From JBCBCP01 sp039817385 (GTDB lineage Bacteria; Pseudomonadota; Alphaproteobacteria; Rhodobacterales; Rhodobacteraceae), in assembly GCA_039817385.1 (NCBI GenBank), contig JBCBVY010000002.1, positions 434,001-498,000 of the forward strand: a DNA stretch of 64,000 nt, given 5' to 3'. The position numbers were made by a program, and so were the translations under genes. A model generated the notes under the pieces. It had not been told where the DNA came from. It saw nothing but the letters and a program-made list of their open reading frames with translations, and searched no databases. Positions 25,110-35,580 of this stretch are shown in pieces; position 1 is the stretch's first letter; each line of letters starts with the position of its first letter.

Positions 25110-25909
25110 TGTGGGCACCAGAACGGTTGACGGTTGATGGGGCCGCGCTTGAGGCGGCCTCCTGGGGCCCGCCCCCGGGGGAGGCGCCGACGCTGGTGCT
25201 TTTGCACGAAGGGCTTGGCTCCCTCGGCCTTTGGCGCGACTTTCCGGCGCAGCTGGCGGAGGCGACCGGTTGGGGCGTTCTGGCTTATTCCCGCAAGGGG
25301 CACGGCCGGTCGGACGCGCGTCCGCTGCCCCGCCCGCTGGACTACCAAAGCACGGAGCCGGTGGGCGCCGTTTTGGATGCCGCCGGGATAAAGGACTGCG
25401 TGCTTCTGGGCCATTCGGACGGGGCGACGATGGCGGCGGTGTACGCCGGGTCTGTGTCTGACATGCGGGTGCGCGGCCTGGTCCTGATGGCGCCGCATTT
25501 CTTTACCGAAGCGATGGGGCTGGAGGCGATCCGCGCAGCGAAAGCGGACTATGAGGCTGGCCCGCTCAAGGAAAAGCTCGCCAAACATCACGACGACCTG
25601 GACGGCATGTTCTTTGGCTGGGCCAATGTCTGGCTGGACCCTGGGTTTGTCCGCTGGGATGTGAGCGATGCGATTGACCACTGGCGCATCCCTTGCCTCG
25701 GCCTTCAGGGCACCAACGATCCGTATGGCACCCTCGCGCAGCTCGATGAGATCGAAGGGCGAATCTACGCCCCTTTTGAACGCACCGTGCTGGACGGCGT
25801 CGGCCACGCCCCGCATCTGGAAGCGCCGGAGCAGACGGTGCAAGCGGTCGCGGCCTTCTGCGCAACGCTGGGCGCGTTGGAAGCTGAGCCGGTGGATATG
25901 GGCGCCTAG
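25109..25909 (+). CDS. Alpha/beta hydrolase
   Basis: A 266-aa enzyme from ATG 25109, overlapping the ligase stop (TGATG). The nucleophile elbow is GHSDG, the acid is in GTNDPYGT, and the base histidine in GVGHAPHLEAP, a complete triad. Related alpha/beta hydrolases recur in box clusters, where lactone or thioester hydrolysis has been proposed. Here it is probably a thioesterase or lactonase in aromatic degradation (inference). Confidence 0.85.
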   Translation: MWAPERLTVDGAALEAASWGPPPGEAPTLVLLHEGLGSLGLWRDFPAQLAEATGWGVLAYSRKGHGRSDARPLPRPLDYQSTEPVGAVLDAAGIKDCVLLGHSDGATMAAVYAGSVSDMRVRGLVLMAPHFFTEAMGLEAIRAAKADYEAGPLKEKLAKHHDDLDGMFFGWANVWLDPGFVRWDVSDAIDHWRIPCLGLQGTNDPYGTLAQLDEIEGRIYAPFERTVLDGVGHAPHLEAPEQTVQAVAAFCATLGALEAEPVDMGA

Positions 25910-26000
25910 CGCACTATAGTTCATCTGAACCGCAGAATTGTTCCACTCTTGGGGCAATCTGAGTACCTATATCGCACACTTTTAACCGAGGTTTCCCTTC

Positions 26001-27650
<1,650 letters not shown>

Positions 27651-27652
27651 CA

Positions 27653-27701
27653 GGGAAACCGACGCGGTTTCCCATCGCCCGGGAAAGCGCGTCGCTTTCC
27701 C
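27653..27701 (+). repeat. Paired hairpins between boxC and boxB
   Basis: GGGAAACC-GACGC-GGTTTCCC (27653-27673) and GGGAAAGC-GCGTC-GCTTTCCC (27681-27701) are perfect 8-bp stems around complementary loops. They start two bases after the boxC stop and stop 15 bp before the AGGGAGAG ribosome site of boxB. They could tune relative message stability. The pattern resembles 5903-5984. Confidence 0.75.
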
Positions 27702-27725
27702 ACGGCAATCAAGGGAGAGACGAAA

Positions 27726-29174
27726 ATGAGCGTACTGAACGTCCAATACGACACCCAGATCCCCAACAATGTGGGCCTGAGCCAGGACCGCAAGGTCCTC
27801 AAGGCGCTGGAAAAGTGGCACCCCGGTTACATCGATTGGTGGAGCAGCCTGATCCCCCAAAACTTCCAGGAATCGATGGTCTACCTGCGCACCGCCGTTT
27901 CGGTGGACCCGAAAGGCTGGGCCAAGTTCGACTACGTGAAAATGCCCGAATACCGCTGGGGCGTCCTGCTGGCGCCCGCCGTCGAAGACCGCCGCATCCC
28001 CTGCGGCGAGCATTTTGGCGAGCCTGCGTGGCAGGAGGTGCCGGGCGAGTATCGCAACATGCTCAAGCGGTTGATCGTCATTCAGGGCGACACGGAGCCG
28101 GGCTCGGTCGAACAGCAGCGGTTTCTTGGCCTGACCGCGCCGTCGCTTTACGACATGCGCAACCTCTTTCAGGTCAACGTCGAAGAAGGCCGCCACCTCT
28201 GGGCGATGGTCTACCTGCTGCAAAAGTATTTCGGGAAAGACGGCCGGGAAGAGGCCGATGAGATGCTCGTTCGCTCGTCGGGATCGGACGACGCGCCGCG
28301 GATGCTGGGCGCCTTCAACGAGGAAACGCCGGATTGGCTCTCGTTCTTCATGTTCACCTATTTCACCGACCGCGACGGCAAGATGCAGCTGGAATCGCTG
28401 GCGCAGTCGGGCTTTGATCCGCTGTCACGCACCTGCCGCTTCATGCTGACCGAAGAGGCGCACCATATGTTCGTCGGCGAGACGGGCGTGGGCCGCACCA
28501 TTCAGGCGACGCTGGACGCGATGAACGCCAACGGCATCACCGACCCCTACGACATCGGCAAGATCCGCGATCTGGGCGTTATCGATCTGCCCACGATCCA
28601 GAAAAAGCTGAACCTGCACTATACCCTCTCGCTGGACCTCTTTGGGCAGGAAGTGTCGACCAACGCCGCCAATGCGTTCAACGCCGGGATCAAGGGCCGG
28701 TATATGGAGCAGCGGATCGACGATGATCACCAGCTGCAGAACGACACCTACGCAGTGACCACGATCAAGGACGGCCAGATCATCACCGAGGACGTGCCCG
28801 CCCTGACAGCGATCAACATGCGCCTGCGCGACGATTACAAGCGCGACGCGTCGGGCGGTTTGCGCCGGTGGAACAAGCTCATCCAGCGGTCGGGGATCGA
28901 GTTCGAACTGATGCTTCCGCACGAGGCGTTCCATCGCCAGATCGGTGTCTTCTCTGCCGTGGCTGCGACCCCGCAGGGCGACATTATCAGCGCCGAGGAA
29001 TTTGCCGCGCGCGAACACGAATGGCTGCCCACCAAAGAAGACGGCGCCTTCATCCAGTCGCTGATGAAGCCCTGCTATGAGCCCGGCAAATACGCCAGCT
29101 GGATCGCCCCGCCCAAGGTCGGGATTGACAACAAGCCGGGCGATTTCGAATACGTCAAGCTGCACATGGCGTGA
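27726..29174 (+). CDS. boxB: Benzoyl-CoA 2,3-epoxidase, oxygenase subunit
   Basis: A 482-aa di-iron monooxygenase. Iron-ligand motifs E-x-x-H are seen at E154-H157 (EEGRH) and E244-H247 (EEAHH), matching the class-I ferritin-like fold of BoxB. It epoxidises benzoyl-CoA with O2 and electrons normally delivered by the reductase BoxA. No boxA is found in this window; a flavodoxin-like gene starts 12 bp after boxB. Ribosome site AGGGAGAG lies upstream. Confidence 0.95.
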   Translation: MSVLNVQYDTQIPNNVGLSQDRKVLKALEKWHPGYIDWWSSLIPQNFQESMVYLRTAVSVDPKGWAKFDYVKMPEYRWGVLLAPAVEDRRIPCGEHFGEPAWQEVPGEYRNMLKRLIVIQGDTEPGSVEQQRFLGLTAPSLYDMRNLFQVNVEEGRHLWAMVYLLQKYFGKDGREEADEMLVRSSGSDDAPRMLGAFNEETPDWLSFFMFTYFTDRDGKMQLESLAQSGFDPLSRTCRFMLTEEAHHMFVGETGVGRTIQATLDAMNANGITDPYDIGKIRDLGVIDLPTIQKKLNLHYTLSLDLFGQEVSTNAANAFNAGIKGRYMEQRIDDDHQLQNDTYAVTTIKDGQIITEDVPALTAINMRLRDDYKRDASGGLRRWNKLIQRSGIEFELMLPHEAFHRQIGVFSAVAATPQGDIISAEEFAAREHEWLPTKEDGAFIQSLMKPCYEPGKYASWIAPPKVGIDNKPGDFEYVKLHMA

Positions 29175-29185
29175 TGGAGGGTCCT

Positions 29186-29644
29186 GTGAAAATCCACTTT
29201 CTTTACGGCACGGAGACGGGCAATTCCGAGATGCTCTGCGAGGACATGCAGATCGACCTCGGGGATGCCTACGAGACGCGGCTGTCCAATATGGGCGAGG
29301 TGAACCCCGCCGATCTGGACCCGGCGGAGTTCCACGTTTTTGTCACGTCAACCTATGGCAATGGCGACCTGCCCCAGACGGCGGTGTCGTTCACCGACAC
29401 GCTGGAGGCTGACAAACCGGACCTGTCGCGTATCCAGTTTGCGGTGTTTGGGTTGGGCGATATGGTGTTTTCGGGCACCTTTGCGCACGGCTCAAAAACG
29501 CTGATGGAGCAGATGATTGCCTGCAAGGCCACGATGGTGGGCGAGCGGCTGACCCATGATGCCTCGGGCCATGACATGCCCGAGGATATCGGGCTGCCCT
29601 GGCTGTATTCGGTGCTGGAACAGCTGCAAGCCAAAGCGGCATGA
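29186..29644 (+). CDS. Flavodoxin-like protein
   Basis: A 152-aa protein from GTG 29186 (V-KIHFLYGTETGN); GGAGGG lies 6 bp upstream, favouring this over ATG 29174. The FMN phosphate loop GTETGNSEM, the TSTYGNGDLP aromatic loop and the third loop FGLGDMVFSGTF are all present. Flavodoxin domains pass electrons in one-electron steps. Its location between boxB and boxR suggests it supplies BoxB, in place of or in addition to BoxA (inference). A MioC-like role elsewhere is an alternative. Confidence 0.85.
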   Translation: MKIHFLYGTETGNSEMLCEDMQIDLGDAYETRLSNMGEVNPADLDPAEFHVFVTSTYGNGDLPQTAVSFTDTLEADKPDLSRIQFAVFGLGDMVFSGTFAHGSKTLMEQMIACKATMVGERLTHDASGHDMPEDIGLPWLYSVLEQLQAKAA

Positions 29645-30531
29645 ACATCCGGACCGAACCCGTGCCCGACGCCGCCGCGCTGCTGGCGCGGGTGGCGGAA
29701 CGGGTGCGGTCCGCCCGCGCGGCGCGGGATCTGCCGCGGCGCGCCTTGGCAGAGATTTCGGGCGTGTCCCCGCGCTATCTCGCGCAGCTTGAGGCGGGGG
29801 AGGGCAACATCTCCATCGCGCTGCTCAATCGGGTGGCCGAAGCGCTCGGCCTGCCGATCGAGGCGCTGATTGCGGAACGCCCGCCGCTGCCTGCTGATGT
29901 GATGCGCGTGGCGCAGCTTTACTATGGCGCGCCGGGGGACGTGAAGGGCCGGGTGCGCGCACTGCTCGCGCCGCAAACACCTGCCGCCCTGCGGGCGCAG
30001 CGGATTTGCCTTGTGGGCCTGCGCGGCGCCGGGAAATCCACGTTGGGCGCTGCGGCGGCGCAGGCGCTTGGACTGCCGTTCATTGAGCTGAACAAGCAGA
30101 TCGAGGCGCGCACGGGCATGCCGCTTTCTGAGGTCATGGCGCTTTATGGTCAGGACGGCTTCCGCGATCTGGAGGCTGACCTGCTGGAGGATGTGATCGC
30201 CCAGAACGAGCGGGCGATTATTGCTGTGGGCGGCGGCATCGTCAGCACGCCGTCCACCTATAAACGCCTGCTGGAGCGGTGCCACACGATCTGGATCCGC
30301 ACCAGCCCGGCCGAACACATGGCCCGCGTGCGCCAGCAGGGGGATATGCGGCCAATGGCCGGCAACCCCGCGGCGATGGAGCAGCTGAAGGCGCTGCTGG
30401 AGGCGCGCACGCCGATGTATGAACGCGCCTTGGTGCAGGTGGACACGGCTGGCAAGCCGGTGAACTCTTCGGTCAATGACGTGCTCGCGCAGATTGCCAA
30501 GCACCGCTTCCTCGAAGGCCCAACCACTTGA
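29641..30531 (+). CDS. boxR: BoxR/BzdR-type transcriptional regulator with shikimate-kinase-like domain
   Basis: A 296-aa fusion: an XRE-type helix-turn-helix (about residues 20-75, LAEISGVSPRYLAQLEAGEGN) joined by a linker to a shikimate-kinase-like domain with Walker A GLRGAGKST (126-134). This is the exact BzdR/BoxR layout, in which the kinase-like domain senses benzoyl-CoA and relieves repression. Overlaps the flavodoxin stop (ATGA). Candidate targets are the TGCA-N6-TGCA type sites at 21616 and 23515. Confidence 0.93.
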   Translation: MNIRTEPVPDAAALLARVAERVRSARAARDLPRRALAEISGVSPRYLAQLEAGEGNISIALLNRVAEALGLPIEALIAERPPLPADVMRVAQLYYGAPGDVKGRVRALLAPQTPAALRAQRICLVGLRGAGKSTLGAAAAQALGLPFIELNKQIEARTGMPLSEVMALYGQDGFRDLEADLLEDVIAQNERAIIAVGGGIVSTPSTYKRLLERCHTIWIRTSPAEHMARVRQQGDMRPMAGNPAAMEQLKALLEARTPMYERALVQVDTAGKPVNSSVNDVLAQIAKHRFLEGPTT

Positions 30532-30977
30532 GCCGCGACGAGATTGCGGCGCTGCAGGATCGGTTTTGGGCGATGGGCGAAACGCTCATGATGGCCCATT
30601 GCGCACCGTGGGAACTGGATGAGGCCCTGACGGAGGTAGGTTTTGAGATCGGCCCCTGCGAGGCGCAAGACCTTGTCGGGCTGGAGCGCGTGTTGCTGCG
30701 CCGCCGTGCAATGGGCGGTCCAGAGACCATCCTTTCCCGTATGGTCGCCGAAGGGCGGATGGGCAAGGGCGGCGGCTGGGGGTACTACCGCTATCCCGGC
30801 GGGGGCGGGGCGGTCATTGACCCTCTACTGGAAGACCTGATTGATGAAGAGGCGTGGTTCGCGGGCCATGACCGCCCCGACATCCCCGAGGCGCAGATCG
30901 TTGCGCGGATGCGCGCGGTGCTGGAGGGCGTGGCACCGGACCTCGCCCGTGCGGCGGTCGGTGCGCCCGCACCCTAG
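30528..30977 (+). CDS. Stand-alone 3-hydroxyacyl-CoA dehydrogenase C-terminal domain protein
   Basis: A 149-aa protein from TTG 30528, overlapping the boxR stop. The segments DEALTEVGFEIGPCEAQDLVGLE and RMGKGGGWGYYRYPG are those of the C-terminal substrate domain of FadB-type 3-hydroxyacyl-CoA dehydrogenases. The NAD-binding Rossmann domain and catalytic histidine are missing, so it is not an active dehydrogenase on its own. It may be a binding partner or an intermediate-handling protein in the box route (inference). Confidence 0.75.
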   Translation: MSRDEIAALQDRFWAMGETLMMAHCAPWELDEALTEVGFEIGPCEAQDLVGLERVLLRRRAMGGPETILSRMVAEGRMGKGGGWGYYRYPGGGGAVIDPLLEDLIDEEAWFAGHDRPDIPEAQIVARMRAVLEGVAPDLARAAVGAPAP

Positions 30978-30980
30978 GCG

Positions 30981-31463
30981 CTACTGCGCCAACAGGATCA
31001 GCGTGCCAAGACCCCAAAGCGTCATCTGGTAATGGGTGTTCTGCGCGCCCTCGTGGCAAAACCAATAGCAAAAATAGTTCCCCACAACGAGGAACCCGCC
31101 CCAGACGGCGGTGAAGACTGTCGTGCCCAGCAGGGCAACACCAAGCGCAAAGCCCTGGGTCACGATCCCCAGCACCGCAAGCGCCAGAAGGGCCGCGCCC
31201 AGCACGAGCAGCACCGCGCCCAAAAGCTCTGCCGCGACCACGATGCGGAACGCCATCTTTTGCAGCGACCGGTTGGTAATCGCCCGGTGCGCGATGCGCG
31301 CATATTCGGCCGGGTAGGCGGCCTTCATCCGGGTCATCTCCATCACTTCGGCGGTGTAGGTTTCGTTATTCTCTGGGTGCCGGATGTTGTCCCACACGCC
31401 CGTCACCAGCCACGCGGCAATCAGCGCGGTCGCCACAGATTGCGCGATCAAAAGCATCGTCAT
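30981..31463 (-). CDS. DUF2165 family small membrane protein
   Basis: A 160-aa integral membrane protein with about four helices (residues 4-24, 73-97, 99-121, 126-150). The conserved C-terminal stretch VVGNYFCYWFCHEGAQNTHYQ matches DUF2165 proteins. No function is known for the family. It is convergent with the box cluster end (3 bp gap) and separated from the upstream binding-protein gene by a terminator. Confidence 0.8.
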   Translation of the reverse strand: MTMLLIAQSVATALIAAWLVTGVWDNIRHPENNETYTAEVMEMTRMKAAYPAEYARIAHRAITNRSLQKMAFRIVVAAELLGAVLLVLGAALLALAVLGIVTQGFALGVALLGTTVFTAVWGGFLVVGNYFCYWFCHEGAQNTHYQMTLWGLGTLILLAQ

Positions 31464-31482
31464 GTCTCAGCGCCCCTTTCAC

Positions 31483-31510
31483 AAAAAAGGGGCCGCCCAA
31501 AGGCGACCCC
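31483..31510 (-). terminator. Rho-independent terminator after the binding-protein gene
   Basis: On the minus strand GGGGTCGCC-TTTG-GGCGGCCCC is followed by six T residues. The stem has one G-T wobble. It ends the message of the Tat-exported binding protein about 22 bp after its stop and insulates the DUF2165 gene. Confidence 0.85.
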
Positions 31511-31531
31511 CTGTTGTCTGATCTGGCCCAC

Positions 31532-33193
31532 TTAGGTCCAGGCAAGCTCTGCCGGGCGGATCTCGAACGAGATGTGGTGCTCACCACCCACCAGGCCTTC
31601 CTTGGTGTGGTTGTAGAGTGAGCGCCAGTAAGGCTGGATCGTCACGCCTTCGTCCTGGATCAGCTTCTGACCCTGTGCCATCAGCGCGCGACGCTTTTCC
31701 ACGTCGGCTGTTGCCAGCGCTTCGGTCAGGATGCCGTCAAACTCGGCATTGGACCAGCCAAACTCGTTCCAAGCCTCGCCGGAGCGGTAGGCGAGGGCCC
31801 AAATCTGGACGCCCAGCGGGCGGTGGTTCCAGTTGGTGGAGCTGAACGGGTACTTCACCCAGTCGTTCCAGAAGGTGGAGCCGGGCAGGATTGTCCGCTT
31901 GACCGGGATGCCCGCATCGCGCAGCTGGGCCGCCACGGCGTCGGTGGTGTCCTTGCGCCACGCGTCGTCGATGGAGATCAGCTCGTGCTCGAAATCGGCC
32001 ATGCCAGCTTCTTCCAGCAGTGCCTTGGCGCCCTCGGGGTCCGCCATGCGCGGCTCCAGCTCGGCATATTCCGGGTGCATCGGGCCAACATGGTGGTTTT
32101 CCGCCGGGATGCCGCGACCGGCATAGCCCAGCTCCAGCAGGATGGAGTTGTCCACGGCCATCGCCAGGGCGCGGCGCACGCGGGCGTCGGCATAAGGCTT
32201 CATGCCATCAACTTCGGCCAGCTGGTTCGGACGGATGACGATGGTCGAGGCCGTCGCGATCTCATTGCGATTGAAGCCGTCGATCGTGTCGAAGATGTCG
32301 ATGAATTCGCCATCGATCGAGTAGGTCATGTCGATCTCGTCGGCTTCACCCGCGGCCACCCATGCGGAGGGGTCAGTGCCGTAATCGATGTATTCGATCC
32401 GGTCCATGAACGCCGCGTTGCCCGCGTTCCAGTAGGTGTGGCCTTCATTGCGGACCAGAACTGACCGCACGCCAACCTCGAGCGATTCCGGCAGGTAGGG
32501 GCCGGTGCCGATCGGCGCGGACAGGATGTCTGAACGCGGTGTGGAGGGGTGCATGATCGCCGCCGGGTAGTCGGCCATGCCCGCGATCAGCGTGATGTCC
32601 GCGGCGGGCAGGTTCAGGCGGATGGTGTGGCTGTCCACGATTTCAATCGCGCCGTCGATGGCCTTGCCCGTGTCGTTGTCGATCAGCGTTGCAAAGCGGC
32701 CCGCCATCGAGTTGCCTTCGACGTCCTTCTCGCACCAGCCTTCGATGTTGAACGCGACGTGCTCTGCCGTTAGCTCTTCGCCATTGTTCCACATCACGCC
32801 GCGGCGGACGTTCAGGGTGTACTGGGTCGCGTCGTCGCTGATTTCCCAGCTTTCCAGCAAGGACGGGGCGAACGTACCGTCGTTCTGGTAGAGGACCAGA
32901 TATTCCAGCCAGCCGCGCGAGAAGTTCGCAATTTGCGACCAGTCATTGGTGCGCGGGTCCTTCAGGGCGCGCACTTCCATCTGAATGCGGACAGTGCCGC
33001 CCATCTGGTGCGCGGCGGCCTTTGCCGCGGGCGCGGTTAGGCCCAGCATCCCGTAGGCGACGGCAGCAGTTGCGCCGAATGCGCTGGCTGTGGCCAGGAA
33101 CTCGCGGCGGCTGATCGGGTCGGTGCCCACCTTGGCGGCCGAGTCCACAACCTCTTTGGGCAGGGGTTTCCCTGTACGGGTCAGAAATTCCAT
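31532..33193 (-). CDS. ABC transporter substrate-binding protein, family 5, Tat-exported
   Basis: A 553-aa protein from ATG 33193, with AGGAAG about 7 bp upstream. A twin-arginine signal SRREFLATA (residues 28-36) and a hydrophobic stretch ending near AKAA are followed by the peptide/nickel (DppA-like) binding fold. No permease or ATPase genes are beside it, so it is an orphan binding protein or uses a distant transporter. It lies 102 bp after the TauD-like gene in the same direction, and may belong to that catabolic operon. Confidence 0.9.
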   Translation of the reverse strand: MEFLTRTGKPLPKEVVDSAAKVGTDPISRREFLATASAFGATAAVAYGMLGLTAPAAKAAAHQMGGTVRIQMEVRALKDPRTNDWSQIANFSRGWLEYLVLYQNDGTFAPSLLESWEISDDATQYTLNVRRGVMWNNGEELTAEHVAFNIEGWCEKDVEGNSMAGRFATLIDNDTGKAIDGAIEIVDSHTIRLNLPAADITLIAGMADYPAAIMHPSTPRSDILSAPIGTGPYLPESLEVGVRSVLVRNEGHTYWNAGNAAFMDRIEYIDYGTDPSAWVAAGEADEIDMTYSIDGEFIDIFDTIDGFNRNEIATASTIVIRPNQLAEVDGMKPYADARVRRALAMAVDNSILLELGYAGRGIPAENHHVGPMHPEYAELEPRMADPEGAKALLEEAGMADFEHELISIDDAWRKDTTDAVAAQLRDAGIPVKRTILPGSTFWNDWVKYPFSSTNWNHRPLGVQIWALAYRSGEAWNEFGWSNAEFDGILTEALATADVEKRRALMAQGQKLIQDEGVTIQPYWRSLYNHTKEGLVGGEHHISFEIRPAELAWT

Positions 33194-33295
33194 TGTCTTC
33201 CTCTCTGTTGGCGGTGCGGGGTGAGTGCCCGCGCCTTTATGCAGTTGACCTGCGTTTTCCTTGCACCCCATCGCGCACGGGGGACGGGCGTGAGT

Positions 33296-34174
33296 TCAAA
33301 CGATCACGCGCATCGCGTCAACCCCATCAGATGGCGCAACAGAGACGCAAATGCTCGATAAACTGCGTGGTTTGTTATAGTCCCACGGCGTTGCCCGGTG
33401 CAGCACTGCCCGCTGGTCCCAGATCAGTACATCCTGCGGTTGCCAGGTGTGGGCGTAGACGTATTGCGGCTGCGTCACCCAGCTGATCGCTTCATCGATC
33501 AGCGCGGCGCCCTCGCCCGCGTCCATGCCGGCGACGGCATAGGCGTGGCTGGCAATGTAAAGCGCGTCTGCCCCGTTCACCGGGTTGCGCCAGACCGCAC
33601 GCCACAGCTGGTCGGGCCATTTGTTGAACATGGGCAGCTTGGCCAGCTCCGGATCGATCCGCGCGCGGCTGTGGGAATAGCGGTGCCAGAACGCGGCCCC
33701 GCGCAGCCTGTTCTTCAGCGCCTCCGGCATGTCGGCCCAGCCCGCGCGGGTGGAGGCCAGCTCCGTCTGGCCGCCGTCCTCGGTCACGACGCGCCCGATC
33801 AGGATGTTGGTGAGAGCCGGGACAGGCAAAAAGGTGCTGTCCGAATGCCAGAGCATGTTGGCCTTGAGGTTCAGCGTATGCAGATCCATCGCGCCGGTGA
33901 CAGAGCCATCATCGCGGATATTGCTGACCTTGGGCACCTCGAACGCTTCGCCTTCCTTGCGCTCGTCCGCGAGGCGGTCTTCGATCTCGCCGAACATCAA
34001 TGCCACCCGCATATGCGCAGCATCGTCAATCTCTTGTCCGCGCAGCAGCAGGGCCGAGTGTTCCTCGAACAGCGCGCGCAGCGCGGGAAAGGTCGCCTCG
34101 GTCAGGCCCGCCAGTTGCAACCCGTGCACCTCGACCCCAAAGCGGTCGTGGATCGGCGTTGTCTCCCAACTCAT
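33296..34174 (-). CDS. TauD/TfdA family Fe(II)/2-oxoglutarate dioxygenase
   Basis: A 292-aa dioxygenase with the facial triad H110-S-D112 (LWHSDSTF) and distal histidine in VLHRATPWD, where the following arginine region binds 2-oxoglutarate. Length fits TfdA/TauD. These enzymes hydroxylate ethers, amines or sulfonates next to a carboxylate. Overlaps the FAD oxidase stop by 4 bp, indicating joint expression. Substrate unknown; see the operon entry under findings. Confidence 0.88.
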   Translation of the reverse strand: MSWETTPIHDRFGVEVHGLQLAGLTEATFPALRALFEEHSALLLRGQEIDDAAHMRVALMFGEIEDRLADERKEGEAFEVPKVSNIRDDGSVTGAMDLHTLNLKANMLWHSDSTFLPVPALTNILIGRVVTEDGGQTELASTRAGWADMPEALKNRLRGAAFWHRYSHSRARIDPELAKLPMFNKWPDQLWRAVWRNPVNGADALYIASHAYAVAGMDAGEGAALIDEAISWVTQPQYVYAHTWQPQDVLIWDQRAVLHRATPWDYNKPRSLSSICVSVAPSDGVDAMRVIV

Positions 34175-35577
34175 GCGTGCGCCCCCATTGCTGCGATCTC
34201 TTCCGGGGTTAGGGACTTTATTTCATCCCAAAAACGCGACTTGGGGCTGTTCAGCAGGCCCTTGGGATCGAGCCGCCGTTTCCACGCCAGATGGGTGTAG
34301 TCCGGCTTTAGCCCGCCCCCTTCAACATAGTAGGTGTGCGCGTCGTAGACCGGGAAGCCGTTTGCTTCATAGATCGCGTTGATCTCTGCCAGCCGCTCAG
34401 GGCTTTCGAACCAGATGATCGGCAGATCGAAGGTCACGATCTGCCCGCCGACGCGGGCAAATTCGTGGTGCATCCAGACGTCATCGCCGATCTTGCCCCG
34501 CAGCGCTGCGATCTGTGCCGGGTCCGGCGGGACGGGGCAGCCGATCTGCTGGTAGGTCGCGCTGCGGTCGGCCTTGAGCACTTGCAGCGTCGTGTGGTTG
34601 TAGCTGAAGTCGTAGACATGGGGCAGGCTCTTAGCAGCGCGGTCTGCGTCGTTCAGCACCTGATCCACGTGCCCGCCCCCGGCGGTGATGATATCGCGAA
34701 AAGCCGGGGCATCCTCGGCGGGCAGCATGGAGACAAGCAGGTGCTTTTCGGCACGGATATGCCCCTCAAGCCGTGGAAAGTAGGCGCAAATACGCGCGTC
34801 CACGGTTGTCAGCAGTTTGCGGGCGACGTCCTGCGATTTCGCGACCTCATGCGCGCAAGCATAGGCGTCCTCGTAGCTGTCAAAGGTGGCGAGCGCGCCG
34901 ACCCAGTCGCGCTTGGGCACCGTGCGCAGCGTCACCTCGGTGATCACGCCGTTCAGGCCCCAGGCGTGGTGGACCAGCAGGGTGTCCGCGCCTTCGAACA
35001 CATGCTCGGTCGGCGTCTGCTCCACGCTCATCACCTTCAGCGCGCGCAGGTTGCCCGGATCGCGCAGCGCGCCGTTCGCGATGGAGCCGATGCCCGCGCT
35101 GCCCCCCGCGACAAAGCCGCCAACGGTCGCAATGTCCTGGGTGGAGGGGAACATCGCCATCTCCCGCCCATGCGGGGCCAGCGCGGCGTTGATGTCCGCC
35201 ATCAGCGCGCCCGCCTCGACCCGAACGAAATTGTCGCCGATCTCCAGCACACGGCTCATGCCCGTCGTCTCGACGATCAACCCGCCCGCCATCGGCACCG
35301 CCTGCCCGTAATTCCCGGTGCCACCCCCGCGCAGGACAACGGGCAGGTCATGGGCATAGGCGACGGCCAGAACCTGGCCCATCTCCTCCGGCGTTTTGGG
35401 CAGAGCTACCAAATCGCCAAAGCACTTCTTCAGCGCGCCGTTCAGGATCGGCGAATACCAGAAGAAATCGCGGCTGCGCTTTTTTACGAGGACCGGCTCG
35501 TCGATGATCTCAACCGGGTTCAGCGCCGCGGCGATGGCGGTCCAGTCGATGTGGTCGGTCCGTCCGGAAATGCTCAT
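34171..35577 (-). CDS. FAD-binding oxidase/dehydrogenase (GlcD/VAO superfamily)
   Basis: A 468-aa protein with the PP-loop FAD-binding domain: VVLRGGGTGNYGQAVPM near residue 81-97, and the AGALMADIN and GGFVAGGSAGIGSI segments that cradle FAD. Members oxidise alpha-hydroxy acids, alcohols or amines. The first half is highly canonical. It sits 3 bp after the amidohydrolase and overlaps the TauD-like gene by 4 bp. Confidence 0.87.
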   Translation of the reverse strand: MSISGRTDHIDWTAIAAALNPVEIIDEPVLVKKRSRDFFWYSPILNGALKKCFGDLVALPKTPEEMGQVLAVAYAHDLPVVLRGGGTGNYGQAVPMAGGLIVETTGMSRVLEIGDNFVRVEAGALMADINAALAPHGREMAMFPSTQDIATVGGFVAGGSAGIGSIANGALRDPGNLRALKVMSVEQTPTEHVFEGADTLLVHHAWGLNGVITEVTLRTVPKRDWVGALATFDSYEDAYACAHEVAKSQDVARKLLTTVDARICAYFPRLEGHIRAEKHLLVSMLPAEDAPAFRDIITAGGGHVDQVLNDADRAAKSLPHVYDFSYNHTTLQVLKADRSATYQQIGCPVPPDPAQIAALRGKIGDDVWMHHEFARVGGQIVTFDLPIIWFESPERLAEINAIYEANGFPVYDAHTYYVEGGGLKPDYTHLAWKRRLDPKGLLNSPKSRFWDEIKSLTPEEIAAMGAHA

Positions 35578-35580
35578 GTG

